A DNA stretch of 6,627 bases from Candidatus Omnitrophota bacterium (GTDB taxonomy: Bacteria; Omnitrophota; Gorgyraeia; Gygaellales; Profunditerraquicolaceae). Shown piece by piece: positions 5,692-6,627 of the stretch. Numbering within the stretch: the first letter of the stretch is position 1; each line of letters begins with the position of its first letter. Location of the stretch: NCBI GenBank assembly GCA_018818365.1, contig JAHISH010000287.1, forward strand, positions 1-6,627. The letters run 5' to 3'. Under the pieces are notes generated by a model. It saw only the letters and a program-made list of their open reading frames with translations, was not told where the DNA came from and did no database searches. The position numbers and the translations under genes are program-made.

Positions 5692-6483
5692 CAGCGCTAC
5701 TACCCGTGCCCAGGCAGCACCGACATCTTTGATCTTAACCGGAAAACAAGCAATCTGAAAACCGCGGGCAGGAAGCGTATCGAGGTTCGTAAGACGTTCA
5801 ATATGTGCGTATTCGCGCTTTCTGCCGAAGAAATGCGCTGGCCAAAGATAGCGGGAATCGTGCGTACGCAAGAAATCTTGCATCATAAATTTATACGGGC
5901 GATCAAACCCCAAAGTATCTACCCCGATAATCTTTACCTGCGCGTCCAAAATAAATCCAATTGCCTCCGGGGAAACCCCCGGATAGTTACTTAAATACTC
6001 TCTTGTGCCGAAAAATTTATCCGCGCCCGTATGCAAAAGCACGATATCGCCGGGCTTTAAAGTATACTTTATTTTTTCAAGCGCCTCTTGAATGTCCTCT
6101 TTAGAGATCACCTCTCCCGGCTTCTTGCCGGTAAGATCTAATACCACTCCCGGCCCCAAGCACCACTCCAAGGGAAGCTCATTAATGGTCTTGGATGGCC
6201 TTCCTTCCGAATGCGTCCCGTAATGAAAAGAATAATCGATGTGGGTGCCGATATGCACCGGACAGTGCACGGTCTCTAAAGAAAGGAACTCTTCGTCGGG
6301 GAGATCCTGCGGTTTAATGAGGCGCCGGCCAAGTAAAAATGCAATTCTGCCCTGCAAGGTGCGCTTCATCATCACCCAGTTAAGGTGCTGCACCCCTTCT
6401 TTATGCCCCAGGCGTTCGATACCGAACGGGTGTACTTCGGGGGTGCGTTCATCAATAGAGAGACTTAGATCAACAATCCTCAT
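5683..6483 (-). CDS. Metal-dependent cyclase, PF04199 / kynurenine-formamidase fold
   Basis: A 266-residue enzyme carrying the family signature HIGTHIDYSFH at 77-87, which supplies metal ligands His77, His81 and Asp83 and a catalytic His87; the usual Pro of HxGTHxDxPxH is Ser85. Further on, His217 and Glu229 sit 12 residues apart, the spacing I recall for the His/Glu ligand pair in kynurenine formamidase, and Glu229 is followed by RLTNLDTLP, matching the family ExLTNL ending. The fold is the swivelling beta/alpha type. PF04199 members hydrolyse formamides or act as ring cyclases in aromatic polyketide clusters (OxyN-type). Here an ACP gene precedes it with an ATGA overlap, and an aromatase/cyclase lies two genes on, so I favour a later-ring polyketide cyclase. 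A formamidase role is less likely because no tryptophan-catabolism gene is nearby. No strong Shine-Dalgarno site is seen, so coupling to the ACP is likely. Confidence 0.88.
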   Translation of the reverse strand: MRIVDLSLSIDERTPEVHPFGIERLGHKEGVQHLNWVMMKRTLQGRIAFLLGRRLIKPQDLPDEEFLSLETVHCPVHIGTHIDYSFHYGTHSEGRPSKTINELPLEWCLGPGVVLDLTGKKPGEVISKEDIQEALEKIKYTLKPGDIVLLHTGADKFFGTREYLSNYPGVSPEAIGFILDAQVKIIGVDTLGFDRPYKFMMQDFLRTHDSRYLWPAHFFGRKREYAHIERLTNLDTLPARGFQIACFPVKIKDVGAAWARVVALFA

Positions 6484-6627
6484 TTCTGGGGAGTAAGTTT
6501 ACCGTTTATTACTTTTTCAATATCGTTGAGGGTGGAAAGTTTGGTGACCTCTTTAGGGCTAATCTTTGTGCCAAAGGCTTTTTCTAATGCGATGACCGTC
6601 TCCACCATCTCCGTGGAGTCAACACCA
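6480..6627 (-). CDS. Acyl carrier protein, C-terminal 48 residues, start beyond the window edge
   Basis: The open frame entering from the right edge reads GVDST, then EMVETVIALEKAFGTKIS, and ends at LTPQK. It aligns without gaps to the helix II-III half of acyl carrier proteins (compare AcpP DSLDTVELVMALEEEF), and the Ser of GVDS is the expected phosphopantetheine attachment site. The residue after that Ser is Thr instead of the common Leu (DST for DSL). About 30-40 N-terminal residues should lie outside. Its TGA overlaps the ATG of the PF04199 cyclase as ATGA. The visible part cannot distinguish fatty-acid from polyketide ACP by itself; the neighbouring cyclases, aromatase and reductase point to a polyketide carrier. 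Carrier proteins for other thiotemplated or aryl-polyene-like pathways are alternatives. Confidence 0.88.
   Translation of the reverse strand, partial: GVDSTEMVETVIALEKAFGTKISPKEVTKLSTLNDIEKVINGKLTPQK

Larger units (their letters stand above)
1..6627 (-). other. Predicted single operon: tailoring half of a type II polyketide cluster
   Basis: All genes share the minus strand. Junctions are ATGA or GTGA overlaps at 574-577, 4321-4324 and 6480-6483, a 23-base overlap at 5091-5113, a zero-base join at 1383/1384, and otherwise gaps of 5-20 bases. No promoter or terminator is visible, so transcription should enter from beyond the right edge and may continue past the left edge. The operon call is strong; the polyketide function is inferred from the mix of ACP, cyclases, reductase and exporter. 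Confidence 0.75.

Noticed and set aside
5683..6483. Assigning kynB (kynurenine formamidase)
   Set aside because: No other tryptophan-degradation gene is present, and an ACP and ring cyclases surround it.

Overview
All ten genes I can support lie on the minus strand, with junctions that overlap or leave at most about 20 bases. The window therefore looks like an internal piece of one long operon read from right to left. Both edge genes are cut: an acyl carrier protein (ACP) on the right and an amidohydrolase on the left. There is no rRNA, tRNA, CRISPR array, insertion sequence or obvious terminator, and no gap of 300 bases without a gene.

In transcription order: the C-terminal part of an ACP with a GVDS phosphopantetheine site; a metal-dependent cyclase of the kynurenine-formamidase/'putative cyclase' type (PF04199); an exported MORN/YwqK-repeat protein; a small cupin; a single-domain SRPBCC protein closely resembling the aromatase/cyclases of aromatic polyketide pathways (TcmN N-terminal domain, WhiE-VI, ZhuI type); a 12-helix major facilitator transporter started by GTG; a classical short-chain reductase; a secreted jelly-roll-like protein; a small basic protein of unknown function; a membrane-anchored alpha/beta hydrolase; and the N-terminal two thirds of an ACMSD-type amidohydrolase.

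The main reading is that this is the tailoring half of a type II (iterative, dissociated) polyketide synthase cluster. The ACP would carry the poly-beta-ketone chain. The aromatase/cyclase, PF04199 cyclase and cupin would fold and cyclise it, and the SDR would reduce a keto group. The amidohydrolase might decarboxylate an aromatic acid, and the MFS protein might export the product. The ketosynthase and chain-length factor are not in the window; the model predicts them just beyond the right edge. Each family call rests on motifs read by eye, and the pathway is inferred from their co-occurrence.

The base composition is intermediate (by eye a little under 50% GC), unlike actinomycetes where most type II PKS clusters are known. 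Exported MORN-repeat and carbohydrate-binding-like proteins inside the operon would suit a Gram-negative-like, under-studied lineage such as a candidate phylum (Omnitrophota is one guess). There is no taxonomic marker here, so this is weak inference.
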